A stretch of DNA of 64,000 bases from SIG307 sp964545045 (GCA_964545045.1 CAZJEN010000007.1:45868-109867); one strand, 5' to 3'; positions 1 to 9,341 are shown, counted from the stretch's first letter. A program made the numbers and translations. The notes: a model not told the origin generated them from the sequence alone.

Positions 1-1
1 G

Positions 2-388
2 CCGGCAAATATGGGTAAGTTGGCTCAGTGGCATTTTGACCATCTTCCGGTTTGGTCTAAGGGGAACGCCTTCTTTAACGGCGCAAAGGCCTGGGAGCAT
101 GAGGAGAACTTCCTTATGGACGATACCAATAAGGTGTTTGTGGAGCTTGAGGAAAAGGACGGCGCATATACCTTAAAGACTAATGTCTACGACTTTTTAG
201 GGGACTTCCGTGCCGGTATGGTAACCAGTGATATTTTAGGCTGTGCTTTCGAGCCGGAGCAGCGTTTCGAAGATCCGGACGGAACGGCGATTACCTTTGA
301 TACCGACTATCTTGGTGAGCATCGTCCGGTAGAACCGGTTCCGGGACCTTTTGCCAGTCGGGAAGCAGCGGCGAAAGTACTGTTTTAA
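2..388 (+). CDS. C-terminal end of a right-handed beta-helix protein (5' end outside window)
   Basis: The reading frame is open to the left edge, so only the last 128 residues are seen. They align well by eye with the C-terminus of the complete 678-residue beta-helix protein at 45643-47679: both share a LPVW..GNAFFNGAKA stretch, a KTNVYDFL motif, a GxAFEPEQ motif and an ENPDG/EDPDG motif. The two are therefore paralogues, probably secreted or cytoplasmic glycan-active beta-helix enzymes. The ATG at 11 is internal and not a credible start. A hairpin terminator and a large hairpin element follow directly. Confidence 0.8.
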   Translation, partial: PANMGKLAQWHFDHLPVWSKGNAFFNGAKAWEHEENFLMDDTNKVFVELEEKDGAYTLKTNVYDFLGDFRAGMVTSDILGCAFEPEQRFEDPDGTAITFDTDYLGEHRPVEPVPGPFASREAAAKVLF

Positions 389-395
389 GGGATGA

Positions 396-661
396 AAGGG
401 GGCAGAAATTGCCCCCTTTGCTTATTGGCACGAACGTTGCCGGTAATAAAATAACTTCTTTTTACAAGTCGCAACGCTCCGTCAATCTTCCTCTAACCGT
501 TTCTAAACGTCTCTTCGGGAGCGGCCTCGAGACTTAGAAACGGTAAGAGGTGATATCGACTGCGCTAAGTGCGCGACCCTTCGGGAAAAGTAAAAAGAAG
601 TTATTTTATTATCGTCACCGTTCTGTACTTCAAAAAGTGAGGGCAATTTCTGCGCCCCTTT
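396..661. repeat. Large hairpin element, copy E1 (shared core, arms specific to this copy)
   Basis: A giant imperfect inverted repeat fills the gap after the beta-helix gene. The 21-bp inner arms at 445-465 and 590-610 are exact reverse complements. Outer arms extend the pairing, and the segment at 641-661 (GGGCAATTTCTGCGCCCC) is complementary to the sequence at 395-414. The core between the arms (466-589) contains CGCAACGCTCCGTCAA, TTCCTCTAA, a 10-bp stem CCGTTTCTAA/TTAGAAACGG, TAAGAGGTGAT, TGCGCTAAGTGCGCGA and CCCTTCGGG. The same core occurs at 19381-19500, its duplicate, and 48710-48825, in each case with different but self-complementary arms. There is no open reading frame of note. I do not recognise it as a named RNA or insertion sequence. 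Confidence 0.8.
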
Positions 662-789
662 GCAAGTGTGAATTAAATATATTATTTTCGTTGGTATGGT
701 TTCTTTCGCTACTTTTTTAGTGTATAATAGATTTGAGGGAAATATATTATAAAGATTACAACGGGGTATATAACTAAGGGGGCTTACGA

Positions 790-2028
790 ATGAAGAAAGA
801 GAAGATCAAACGCTTTAATTTTGAGAAGAAGCCGATTTCGCCGACGTTTATTATGGGTCTGGCTAAGGGGATTATCAGTTTTCCGGATTTGCGGAAGCGG
901 AAGGCGAAGCTGACAAAGGTGGGGATGGAAGAGATTGAGGATAGGCCGTATTTATTGCTGGTGACCCATTCTTCCATGGTGGATTTTAACCTGATGTTAA
1001 AGGGGACGCATCCCTACAAGGTGAACAATGTCATGACGCTGGAGGGCTTTAAGACTTATACGGAACCGTTGATGCGGTCTCTCGGTGTGTTGGGAACCCG
1101 GAAGTTTGTGACGGATTTGCATCTGGTGAAAAACATGAAATACAGCGTGGATAAGTTGAAAAATATTTTTGTGCTGTTTCCGGAGGCACGGTATTCTTTG
1201 GACGGATGTACCTCTTATTTGCCGGATTCGCTGGGAAAGATGGTACGACTTCTCGGTGTGCCGGTGGTGGTGCTTATGATTCACGGAAACTTTGTAACCT
1301 GTCCACAGTGGAACAAGAAAAATAAGAAGACTTTTGTGGAGGCGGAGATGCGACAAATCATTACCGCGGATGAGGCTAAGTCCTTGTCTGTGGATGAGAT
1401 TAATGCACGGATTGCGGACAATTTCCAATATGATGATTATGCATGGCAGCGGGACAACAAAATCTTAATCGATCATCCGGGACGGGCGGACGGACTGCAT
1501 GCGCTTTTGTATAAATGCCCGGCCTGTAAGGCAGAGCATCAGACCGATTCTGCGGGAACGAAGCTTTGGTGCAAGAGCTGTGGAAAAATCTGGGAGATGG
1601 ACGAATACGGACAGTTACATGCTTTAGAGGGTGAGACGGAGTTTGCCCATATTCCGGATTGGAGCAATTGGGAGCGGGCCTGTGTCAGAGAGGAAATCGA
1701 CAACGGCACCTATTATTTTGAGGATGATGTACGAATCGAGACTCTGCCGAATGCCTGGAGGTTTTATAAGCAGGGTATGGGAAAGCTGATACAGACGCCG
1801 GAAGAAACGAGAGTGGAGTGCAATTATTACGGAGAGCCCTATGTGCTTCGTCGCAGTGCAAAAAGTCTGGAAAGTATGCATATTGAGTACGATTATCTGG
1901 GCAGGGGAGATTGTGTGGACATTTCTATCCCGGATGACAGTTTTTGGTGCTATCTGACCAAGCGGGATGCTATTACGAAGATTTCTTTTGCTACGGAGGA
2001 AATACATAAAAAAGCAATCGGAAAGTAG
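790..2028 (+). CDS. PlsC-like acyltransferase with zinc ribbon
   Basis: A 412-residue protein. Residues about 55-200 resemble the lysophosphatidic acid acyltransferase (PlsC/LPLAT) fold: the HSSMVD segment fits the catalytic HX4D motif and FPEARYS fits the FPEG-type motif further on. A zinc ribbon (CPACK...CKSC) lies near residues 240-265 and is followed by a C-terminal domain of unknown role. The family transfers acyl groups to glycerol phosphate or related acceptors at the membrane; the exact acceptor cannot be read here. The ATG at 790 is preceded by an AAGGGGGC ribosome site, and a TATAAT lies at 722-727. It is monocistronic, with a terminator after it. Confidence 0.75.
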   Translation: MKKEKIKRFNFEKKPISPTFIMGLAKGIISFPDLRKRKAKLTKVGMEEIEDRPYLLLVTHSSMVDFNLMLKGTHPYKVNNVMTLEGFKTYTEPLMRSLGVLGTRKFVTDLHLVKNMKYSVDKLKNIFVLFPEARYSLDGCTSYLPDSLGKMVRLLGVPVVVLMIHGNFVTCPQWNKKNKKTFVEAEMRQIITADEAKSLSVDEINARIADNFQYDDYAWQRDNKILIDHPGRADGLHALLYKCPACKAEHQTDSAGTKLWCKSCGKIWEMDEYGQLHALEGETEFAHIPDWSNWERACVREEIDNGTYYFEDDVRIETLPNAWRFYKQGMGKLIQTPEETRVECNYYGEPYVLRRSAKSLESMHIEYDYLGRGDCVDISIPDDSFWCYLTKRDAITKISFATEEIHKKAIGK

Positions 2029-2092
2029 TTGAAGGATTAGAAAAGTGGTGTTGCATCCGGTTTGACGAAGTTGTAAATGATGACAAGAAGAA

Positions 2093-2143
2093 AGAGTGCC
2101 GTTCTTCTCCTGTTTGGGAGAGGAGCAGCACTCTGGTTTTTTC
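2093..2143 (+). terminator. Intrinsic terminator after the acyltransferase
   Basis: Stem AGAGTGC/GCACTCT (2093-2099 with 2128-2134) extended by TTCTCCT/AGGAG pairing, followed by a T-rich tract. It separates the acyltransferase from the convergent esterase gene. Confidence 0.75.
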
Positions 2144-2172
2144 TGGGGAATTGTGTAATTCCTTAAGTTGGC

Positions 2173-3381
2173 TTAGTGGAACAGCTTCGGTACGCCGTGG
2201 AATAATACCTGATTTACGGAATTGATATCATGTCCGCCCGGTACCACACACTGGTACAGATTTCCGTTGACAAAGTTGTCGCAGTACTGGAAGGTGTCGG
2301 TGAACTGCTTCATGGCATTAATCTGCGGAGTCAGATTCGGATTTGCGGAATCTGCGGTACCGCAACCGCTGTAAATGAAGAAGTCTTCTGCGGTCTTTCC
2401 GCTCTCTGCTACTTTCTGTGCCAGGTATTCTGCGGTCTGCTTCGCTTTGCTGTTGCCGGCGGTCTGGCCCAGTGCCCAACAGTCACCGCTCATCGGCATA
2501 AAGTATGCAAACTCATCCAGACAGTGTTCGAATACGGACCAGGTGGTTACGGAGCCCATGGAGAAGCCGCCAAAGGCACGGTGGGTTCTGGAAGCTGCCA
2601 GACCTGCCGGAGTTACATCTTCGGCGTGGGTATTGTAGGTGGTTTCCAAAAGCGGAACCACATCATTCATCAGTTCGTAGTGGAAATCGATACAGTTTCT
2701 GGTAGCATCGTTGCTATAGCCTTCATAGTAGGATACGGCACAAACGATCATCGGCTCGATTTCGCCGGTATAAATCATCTGATCCAGCATGCGGGTAAAC
2801 TTACTCTTTAAGCCCTCGCCGCCTAAGAACCAGTTCGGGGAATCTCCGCCGCCGTGCATCAGGTACAGTACGTTGTATTTGGTCTCGGTGTCGTTTTCAT
2901 CGTAGCTGGCCGGAAGATAAACCAGCGCAGACTTTTCGTATGTTTTGCCGTTATCGTTCTTGTGGTTCTTGGTCTGATAAGTAAACTTGACTACAGAGCC
3001 CTGTTCTGCGTCATTGTTATATAAGTAATTCGGCATTTTTGCTTTCGGGGCATTGTCCGTATAGGTACGCTCTCTGTCGTAGGTAAACATAGCCGGTGTC
3101 GGTGTAACCGGGGTCTCTGTCGGTGTCGGAGTTACCGTCGGAATCGGCGTAGAGGTCGGACGCTTGGTCGGCGTCGGGCGCGGTGTTTTGGTCGGACGCG
3201 GCGTCTTTGTCGGTTCTGCGACAGGGGCTTCCGTCGGAATCGGAGTTGCGGTATCCTCAAGAGCTTCGGTCGGTACCGGTGTGTTCTGGGCGTCAATGTT
3301 TGCCGGTTCGTCCGGCTTCTGTCCGCAGCCGGCGAACGTCAGCACAGCTGCCATAAGTAAAAAGAATACTGTTTTTTTCAT
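2173..3381 (-). CDS. Secreted esterase lipoprotein (feruloyl/acetyl esterase-like, CE1 type)
   Basis: A 402-residue protein from the ATG at 3381, preceded by AAGGAGAA; an in-frame ATG 60 bases upstream lacks this and would spoil the signal peptide. The N-terminus is a lipoprotein signal (MKKTVFFLLMAAVLTFAGC) with the lipobox cysteine, then a long Pro/Thr linker of PTPT/TKTPRP type repeats, then an alpha/beta-hydrolase domain. The hydrolase shows LMHGGG (oxyanion region), GFSMGS (nucleophile serine) and a late GGHD (catalytic histidine), the pattern of CE1 and putative feruloyl esterases. It is likely to remove ester side chains from plant polysaccharide at the cell surface. The protein substrate is inferred from family only. 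Confidence 0.8.
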   Translation of the reverse strand: MKKTVFFLLMAAVLTFAGCGQKPDEPANIDAQNTPVPTEALEDTATPIPTEAPVAEPTKTPRPTKTPRPTPTKRPTSTPIPTVTPTPTETPVTPTPAMFTYDRERTYTDNAPKAKMPNYLYNNDAEQGSVVKFTYQTKNHKNDNGKTYEKSALVYLPASYDENDTETKYNVLYLMHGGGDSPNWFLGGEGLKSKFTRMLDQMIYTGEIEPMIVCAVSYYEGYSNDATRNCIDFHYELMNDVVPLLETTYNTHAEDVTPAGLAASRTHRAFGGFSMGSVTTWSVFEHCLDEFAYFMPMSGDCWALGQTAGNSKAKQTAEYLAQKVAESGKTAEDFFIYSGCGTADSANPNLTPQINAMKQFTDTFQYCDNFVNGNLYQCVVPGGHDINSVNQVLFHGVPKLFH

Positions 3382-3602
3382 AAGAGTTCTCCTTCTTTGA
3401 GTGTGCCCGGGCGAACGTGACGTCAGGACACAAAATAACAATTATATCATACATGAATTTTCCAAGAAGTGCAATGCGAATTAGATATGGAATCGGTTGA
3501 TTTTTTTACGGTATTTCCATTTTACTTAAAATGTGGTATGCTAAAGAAAAACAACTCAAAAGAATCAAAAGAGAAACTACATAAAAGCGAGGTTGGATAA
3601 GT

Positions 3603-6074
3603 ATGGCGAATAACAGACCGAGAGCAAGACAAAAGAATGTGACCGGCGGAAGCAAGGGCGTAAAGCGTCGCGGAAGCGGTCTTGGTACCGGACCGGTAGG
3701 GGGCGGCAGACCGGGAGGAAGTGCAGGCGGTGGTTCTTACAGCGGCGGTGGCGCCCGGCGCGGAGGAACACGTTCCTCCGGAGGAAAGAGTTCTCTGTTG
3801 TATATTATTATTGCGGTAGTTGTGCTGCTTTTGGGGGGCGGAGGAGGTTTGGCAGGACTGTTCGGCGGTTCCGGAGATTCCAACGACGGCGGTTCCTCTG
3901 TACTGGGCGATCTTTTAGGTGGCGGTTCTTCCGTGGTGGGGGATTTGCTCGGTGGCGGCTCTTCCGGGGGTGATTTAGGCAGCTTGGGAAATTTGGGAAC
4001 ACTGCTTGGCGGTTTGAACAGCGGAACCACCAGTACCGGTTGGGACTTGGGAAGCAATACCAGTAAGTTGAATACTTCCGTGGCAAAGGGAGCAAGGGCA
4101 AAGCGCACCGAGATTCTCGGAAAAGGCAAAGACGAAGTTACGATTATGGTTTATATGTGCGGTACCGATTTGGAGTCCCGCTCCGGTATGGGTACTTCCG
4201 ATTTGCAGGAAATGTTAAATGCGGATTTGGGAGACAATGTCAATCTGCTTGTGTATACCGGCGGTTGCTCCAAATGGCAGAACAATGTGGTCAGCAGCAC
4301 AAAAAACCAGATTTATTTGATTGAGAACGGCAAGCTGAAGCTGAAAGAGGAGTATAAGGCGGTTTCCATGACTGATCCGAGTACTCTGACAACGTTCATT
4401 AAATGGTGTGACAAGAACTATCCGGCGAACCGTAATCAGTTGATTTTCTGGGATCACGGTTCCGGCTCCATCAACGGCTACGGTTATGATGAAAAGTTCA
4501 AAACTTCCGGTTCCATGGATTTGTCCGAAATCAACCAGGCACTGAAAAAGAGTGGTGTTACCTTTGATTTTGTAGGTTTTGATGCTTGTCTGATGGCGAC
4601 GCTGGAAACAGCGCTGATGTTGACAAACTATGCGGATTACATGATTGCTTCCGAGGAGACGGAGCCGGGTGTGGGTTGGTATTACACCGACTGGCTGACG
4701 GCGTTGGGCGAGAATACGTCTATGCCGACCGTTGAAATCGGCAAGAATATTGTAGATGATTTCGTAGAAACCTGCGCCGCAAAGTGCAGAGGTCAGAAGA
4801 CGACCCTTTCTGTAGTGGATTTGGCGGAGTTGGAGAAAACGGTTCCGGCAGATTTTACGGCATTTGCCAAGTCGGCCAGTGAGTTGATTCAGAATGATGA
4901 GTATAAAACGGTGTCCGATGCCCGTTACAATACGAGAGAGTTTGCACAGGCGTCGGCGATTGATCAGGTGGATTTGGTACATCTGGCAAAGAATATGGGT
5001 ACCGATGAGGGAGAAGAACTGGCGCAGTCCTTGCTTGGTGCGGTAAAGTACAATCGTACCTCCAGCGATATGACCAATGCGTACGGCTTGTCCATTTACT
5101 TCCCGTACAAGAAGATATCTGCGGTAGATAGCGTGGTGGACACCTATGAAGCAATCGGTATGGACGAGGAATATGCAAGTTGTATTAAAGAGTTTGCCAG
5201 CCTGGAAGTAGGCGGTCAGACTGCAGCAGGCGGTACGACGTCCCCGTTGCCGTCTCTTTTGGGAAGCTTACTGGGTGGAGGCAGCAGTTCCGGCGGCAGT
5301 GCCGATATTATCGGAAGCTTGCTTGGCAGCTTTTTGAGCAATCGCGGAAATATTGAGGGACTGGACAGAGGAAATATTGATTTCTTCAGTGAAAGTGCTA
5401 TGGACACGGATGCTATGGCGACTTACTTGTCCAAGAATTACTTTGACGCATCCGCGCTTGTGTGGACCGAGAACGATGAGGGTCAGAGAGTGTTGCACCT
5501 CTCCGAAGAGCAGTGGAGTCTGGTACACAGCCTTGAGATGAATATGTTCTACGATGACGGTGAAGGATACGTGGACTTGGGCTTTGACAATGTATTTGAG
5601 TTTGATAAAAACGGTGATTTAATCGGTGAAACGGATCGCACCTGGCTTGCGATTAACGGTCAGCCAGTAGCATATTATTATTTAGATACCGTGGATGACG
5701 GTGTAAATTATTCCATCACCGGTCGTGTTCCGGCACTGTTAAACGGTGACCGTGTTGACTTGATTTTGGTGTTTGATAATGAGAATCCGCAGGGCTACAT
5801 TGCGGGAGCCCGTACTGTATATACCGAGGGCGAGACCGAGACTGTAGCAAAGGGAATGGGAGTGCTTCAGGTTGGTGATACCCTGGATTTCCTGTGTGAT
5901 TACTATTCCTACGACGGCAAGTATATGGACAGCTACTATCTGGGTGAGCAGATGACGGTAACGGACAATATGGTTATCAGCAACGTGGATGTAGGCGACG
6001 GGGATGTGAAGGTGACCTTCCGCTTCACGGATATCTATAATCAGCAGTACTGGACAGAGGCGTTTACGGAGTAA
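3603..6074 (+). CDS. Clostripain-family (C11) cysteine peptidase, membrane anchored
   Basis: An 823-residue protein. The N-terminus is rich in Gly/Ser/Arg, followed by one membrane segment (SLLYIIIAVVVLLL, about residues 61-74) and a Gly/Ser-rich spacer with repeated LLGGGSS units. The peptidase domain starts near residue 178 (TIMVYMCGTDLES) and carries the C11 catalytic pair: H285 in WDHGSG and C329 in FDACLM. A second Gly/Ser spacer near residues 540-570 precedes a beta-rich C-terminal domain. C11 peptidases cleave after Arg or Lys. A weak GAGG ribosome site precedes the ATG. The two low-complexity spacers suggest a display protein spanning the wall. An intrinsic terminator follows. Confidence 0.85.
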   Translation: MANNRPRARQKNVTGGSKGVKRRGSGLGTGPVGGGRPGGSAGGGSYSGGGARRGGTRSSGGKSSLLYIIIAVVVLLLGGGGGLAGLFGGSGDSNDGGSSVLGDLLGGGSSVVGDLLGGGSSGGDLGSLGNLGTLLGGLNSGTTSTGWDLGSNTSKLNTSVAKGARAKRTEILGKGKDEVTIMVYMCGTDLESRSGMGTSDLQEMLNADLGDNVNLLVYTGGCSKWQNNVVSSTKNQIYLIENGKLKLKEEYKAVSMTDPSTLTTFIKWCDKNYPANRNQLIFWDHGSGSINGYGYDEKFKTSGSMDLSEINQALKKSGVTFDFVGFDACLMATLETALMLTNYADYMIASEETEPGVGWYYTDWLTALGENTSMPTVEIGKNIVDDFVETCAAKCRGQKTTLSVVDLAELEKTVPADFTAFAKSASELIQNDEYKTVSDARYNTREFAQASAIDQVDLVHLAKNMGTDEGEELAQSLLGAVKYNRTSSDMTNAYGLSIYFPYKKISAVDSVVDTYEAIGMDEEYASCIKEFASLEVGGQTAAGGTTSPLPSLLGSLLGGGSSSGGSADIIGSLLGSFLSNRGNIEGLDRGNIDFFSESAMDTDAMATYLSKNYFDASALVWTENDEGQRVLHLSEEQWSLVHSLEMNMFYDDGEGYVDLGFDNVFEFDKNGDLIGETDRTWLAINGQPVAYYYLDTVDDGVNYSITGRVPALLNGDRVDLILVFDNENPQGYIAGARTVYTEGETETVAKGMGVLQVGDTLDFLCDYYSYDGKYMDSYYLGEQMTVTDNMVISNVDVGDGDVKVTFRFTDIYNQQYWTEAFTE

Positions 6075-6090
6075 ATGCAGAATATAAAAG

Positions 6091-6130
6091 GAGTTCCTGC
6101 GTTACCTTTGGTAACGGGAGGAACTCTTTT
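6091..6130 (+). terminator. Intrinsic terminator after the C11 peptidase
   Basis: Strong stem GAGTTCCTGCGTTACC with GGTAACGGGAGGAACTC and a TTT loop, followed by TTTTCT. Confidence 0.85.
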
Positions 6131-6171
6131 CTGTTTTGCGACGGCAACAATAAATGCTGTACGGTCTTTCA

Positions 6172-7047
6172 TTATTCATTTTTCAGTTGTTCAAAAAAAT
6201 GAACCAAATATTCGAAGTAACGATAGGATTCATCATGACTTTCCGAGTCGTGGTGAAGTTGAATGATGATGTCACGCTGGAATTTCGGATCGGAAATGGA
6301 AAGTAGGCTGATATCGCTTCCTTCGTGGGATTCCCAGGTGTGTTGCGGCCAAAATCCGACACCGATTCCGGCACCAATCAGATTTTTAACGGCGGATACA
6401 TTATCACTCTCGAAGATAATATTAGGTTTAAAGCCTGCTTGAATACAAAAACGGTCGCAAATAGAGCGCAATCCTTTTGTTCCGGCCAGCGAAATGAAAT
6501 TTTTACTTGCAAGTTCGTTTAATGAGATGCTTTTTTTCGCTGCATAGTGTGAGGTGCTCGGTACTGCTAAAAAGATCTCTTCCGAGAAAATGTAGTAGTT
6601 GTCCCGTGTGGCGAGGGGGCGCTGGAAAAAATCCCGGGTAAAGATAGTGATGTCGGCGTCCTCTGTCTCGGTATTTTGAACAATCTGAAATCTGACTTCC
6701 GGATGCTTTTTTTGATAATTGATGATACTTTCGGTAATCAGTGTGGAGGCGGCCAATACATTGATTTTTATGGTTCTCTGCCGGTCGCCGGTGAGTGTCC
6801 GGATTTCTTCCGGGATTTCATCGAATGCTTTTAGAAGTGGCTCGATTTTTCTTTGCAAATATTTGCCACAGTCGGTCAGGACAATATTTCTTCCGCTGTT
6901 TTTGAATAATTTGACATCCAATTCTTTTTCTAAGCGACGGATGCTTTGGGTCAATGAGGGCTGAGCGATGTGTAATTGTTCGGCGGTACGGGTGACGTGC
7001 TGGTTTTGTGCTAAAACGTAAAAATACTTCAGTTGTGTAATTTCCAT
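6172..7047 (-). CDS. LysR-family transcriptional regulator
   Basis: A 291-residue protein with a classic N-terminal winged helix-turn-helix (MEITQLKYFYVLAQNQHVTR, then the AEQLHIAQPSLTQSIRRLE recognition region) and a periplasmic-binding-like effector domain from about residue 90. A GAGGAG ribosome site precedes the ATG. It is transcribed away from the SemiSWEET-like gene at 7282, the usual arrangement in which the LysR protein controls its divergent neighbour. Its ligand is not evident. Confidence 0.9.
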   Translation of the reverse strand: MEITQLKYFYVLAQNQHVTRTAEQLHIAQPSLTQSIRRLEKELDVKLFKNSGRNIVLTDCGKYLQRKIEPLLKAFDEIPEEIRTLTGDRQRTIKINVLAASTLITESIINYQKKHPEVRFQIVQNTETEDADITIFTRDFFQRPLATRDNYYIFSEEIFLAVPSTSHYAAKKSISLNELASKNFISLAGTKGLRSICDRFCIQAGFKPNIIFESDNVSAVKNLIGAGIGVGFWPQHTWESHEGSDISLLSISDPKFQRDIIIQLHHDSESHDESYRYFEYLVHFFEQLKNE

Positions 7048-7281
7048 AATGGACTCCTCTTTTTCTAGAGATTACTAATCAATATGACGAAAACAATAGT
7101 ATCAAAACTATGGATATAAATTACTTGATTATGAATTGTGTTATATCACAATGAAATCATAGGGCTAAGACTATAGGATATGGTATAATAATATATTAGA
7201 CTTTTGAACTTGTCAAGACTATAATGCAGAACAAGAGAGCGCACTCGGATATGAAAAACATGAGATTCAGGAGGTAATTTT

Positions 7282-7566
7282 ATGAGTTCTATTTTAGAAG
7301 CTGCGATGTTAGTTTGTTTTGGGTTGTCATGGCCTATTAATACCATGAAGGCGTATAGAGCACGTTCCGCAAAGAATATGAGTTTACCGTTTATTTTGAT
7401 GATCATTACCGGTTATCTGGCGGGAATCAGTGCGAAGCTGTTAACGAATCAGACCAATTATGTATTGGCGGTATATTTTATTAATCTTGTAGTGGTGTCG
7501 ATAAACCTGCTGGTTTATTTTAGAAATAAAAAATTGGATATGGCCGGAAAAGAAGCGATAGCTTAG
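7282..7566 (+). CDS. SemiSWEET-like PQ-loop membrane protein
   Basis: A 94-residue protein with three predicted membrane helices (about residues 3-20, 38-56, 64-84). WPIN in the first helix followed by a KAYRARSAKNMS loop is the PQ-loop/SemiSWEET pattern; bacterial SemiSWEETs are about 90-100 residues and dimerise to form a sugar facilitator. An AGGAGGT ribosome site precedes the ATG. It is divergent from the LysR gene, so it may be the target of that regulator. The transported substrate is unknown. Confidence 0.7.
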   Translation: MSSILEAAMLVCFGLSWPINTMKAYRARSAKNMSLPFILMIITGYLAGISAKLLTNQTNYVLAVYFINLVVVSINLLVYFRNKKLDMAGKEAIA

Positions 7567-7608
7567 ATGCTAGCCATAAATGTCGAAAGAAAACTTGATA
7601 ACTATTTT

Positions 7609-7641
7609 AACTTCGTCTTGATTTAGGACGAAGTTTTTCTT
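7609..7641 (+). terminator. Intrinsic terminator after the SemiSWEET-like gene
   Basis: AACTTCGTC pairs with GACGAAGTT across a short loop, followed by TTTTTCTTTTTT. Confidence 0.85.
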
Positions 7642-7750
7642 TTTTTATAGGATAAGGCGGAGTGATAGAAAATAAGTCTCTTGACTCTGTCCCTGGGACA
7701 TAGTTTAAGATGAAGCCAAAGGATGAAAAAGAAGAGAAGGAGACGAAGGG

Positions 7751-8722
7751 ATGGTATTTATTCTCAGACTGTTTCAAAAACGAAAACTGACTGTGTTGTT
7801 GACATTACTTTGTTGCGTGGGGGCTGTAGTTACAACCTTGCTTTGGAATAAGAAATTGGCAGTGCTGATTGACGGCGTACAAGCGGGGGACGGTTTGGAA
7901 CAGTCATGTGTTGCGTGTTGCGTCGGCTGCCTGATGATGGCGGTTTTACTGCAGAGCGGGATGCAGTTTTTGGCCGGTTATGCGGGAGAGTACGCAGTGC
8001 ATGATTTGCGTATGAGGTTGGCAACCGTGACCACGAGAAGAGAGTATGCTTCCATAGCAAATGAAAATTCGGCGGAACTGATTTCCCTGCAGCAAAACGA
8101 GATGGAGGAAATCAGCCGTTACATATCGGATAATTTGTTTACGTTATGTACTACGGTCATCAGTTTTGTATTTAGCCTGTTGTTTTTGCTGATGCAGAAT
8201 GCAAAGCTGACGCTTTTGTATTTGCTACCGGTTGCAGGAATGGCGGTATATACAGCCTTTTCCGGCAAGGTGATTTACCGTTACACCAAGCGGGAGCAGG
8301 AACAGCAAAAGAAGATGAACGGAGTGGCGGGGACGCTTCTTTCTCTGTTTCCGGTGGTGCGAATTTATGAGGCGGAAAAGTTGCTTCAGCAAAGCTATAG
8401 GGCACGGATTGACGGCTGGAAAGAAGCGGTAGTGGCGCAGGAGAGAACGAAAGCAAGGCTCATGTCGGTTTCGGGCATGTTGTCCTGTATTCCGCTTGTG
8501 TTGTTGATGTTGGTGGGCGGCAGGATGATTTTGCAGGGAACGCTGACTATGGGAGTGTTGTATGTGTTTATCAATTTGTCGGGAAATGTGTCGGGGGTGA
8601 TGATAAACATTTCAGTGCATTTGGCGAATTTCAGGAGATTTTGCGGAAACCTGGAACGGGTATGGGAGAGTATGGAGCAGGAAGGAGAGCGGAAACATGA
8701 GTGTACGGTTGCGGGAGATTAG
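7751..8722 (+). CDS. ABC exporter transmembrane subunit
   Basis: A 323-residue protein with about six membrane helices and the intracellular-loop signature of type I ABC exporters (VHDLRMRLATVTTRREY, then an EMEEISRYISDNLFTL region). It lacks a nucleotide-binding domain; that domain is encoded by the next gene, which overlaps it by 26 bases in another frame. An AAGGAGACG ribosome site lies upstream. First gene of a four-gene operon (7751-10780). Half-transporters of this class usually have both domains in one chain, so this is a split half. Confidence 0.8.
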   Translation: MVFILRLFQKRKLTVLLTLLCCVGAVVTTLLWNKKLAVLIDGVQAGDGLEQSCVACCVGCLMMAVLLQSGMQFLAGYAGEYAVHDLRMRLATVTTRREYASIANENSAELISLQQNEMEEISRYISDNLFTLCTTVISFVFSLLFLLMQNAKLTLLYLLPVAGMAVYTAFSGKVIYRYTKREQEQQKKMNGVAGTLLSLFPVVRIYEAEKLLQQSYRARIDGWKEAVVAQERTKARLMSVSGMLSCIPLVLLMLVGGRMILQGTLTMGVLYVFINLSGNVSGVMINISVHLANFRRFCGNLERVWESMEQEGERKHECTVAGD

Positions 8723-9341
8723 TTTTTGTTACGGAGAGAAAAAGATTTTGGATCATATTTCGCTAACGGTGCGTGAAAAAGAGCATATCGGGATTTTGGG
8801 AGGCAGCGGCAGCGGGAAAAGTACATTGTTAAAGATTCTTGCGGGACTATATACGGTGAAAGAAGGGGACTGTACGGTGGCAGGAGAGTGTGCGCCGGAA
8901 GGGATAAGGAAGCAGGTGGCCATGGTAATGCAGACCCTGGGGCTGTTTCCTTTATCTATACGGGAGAATATTACTTGCGGACACCCGGTTGCGGAGGAAA
9001 AGCTTTGGGAAGCGGTAAGAGCCGCACAACTGGAAGAATGGGTGAAAGGACTGCCGGATGGGCTTGACAGTCTTGTGGGAGAACGGGGTGGCAATCTTTC
9101 CGGCGGACAGGCACAACGGATTGCCATCGCAAGAGCCGTTGCAAAGGATGCACCGGTGGTGCTGTTGGACGAACCCACCTCCGCGCTGGACGGAGAGACG
9201 GCGGACGCACTTTTGCGGGCAATGGAGCGCTTGACGGAAGGGAAGACGGTAATTCATGTGACACACCGGGAAGAAACCATACAAAATTATGACAGAATAC
9301 TGGTGTTAAAGGAGGGGAAGCTGTTTGAGAAAGAGTCTTAG
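8697..9341 (+). CDS. ABC transporter ATP-binding subunit
   Basis: A 214-residue nucleotide-binding domain with Walker A GGSGSGKST (about residues 35-43), signature LSGGQ, Walker B VVLLDEPTSALD and an H-loop in VIHVTHR. It starts within the end of the preceding membrane-subunit gene and ends 17 bases after the next one begins, so the three are translationally coupled. It is the only ATPase in the operon and probably serves both membrane subunits. Confidence 0.9.
   Translation: MSVRLREISFCYGEKKILDHISLTVREKEHIGILGGSGSGKSTLLKILAGLYTVKEGDCTVAGECAPEGIRKQVAMVMQTLGLFPLSIRENITCGHPVAEEKLWEAVRAAQLEEWVKGLPDGLDSLVGERGGNLSGGQAQRIAIARAVAKDAPVVLLDEPTSALDGETADALLRAMERLTEGKTVIHVTHREETIQNYDRILVLKEGKLFEKES

Noticed and set aside
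396..661. Hairpin element considered as an insertion sequence or a simple terminator
   Set aside because: No transposase frame, no constant terminal repeats between copies, and far too long and conserved in its core for a terminator.
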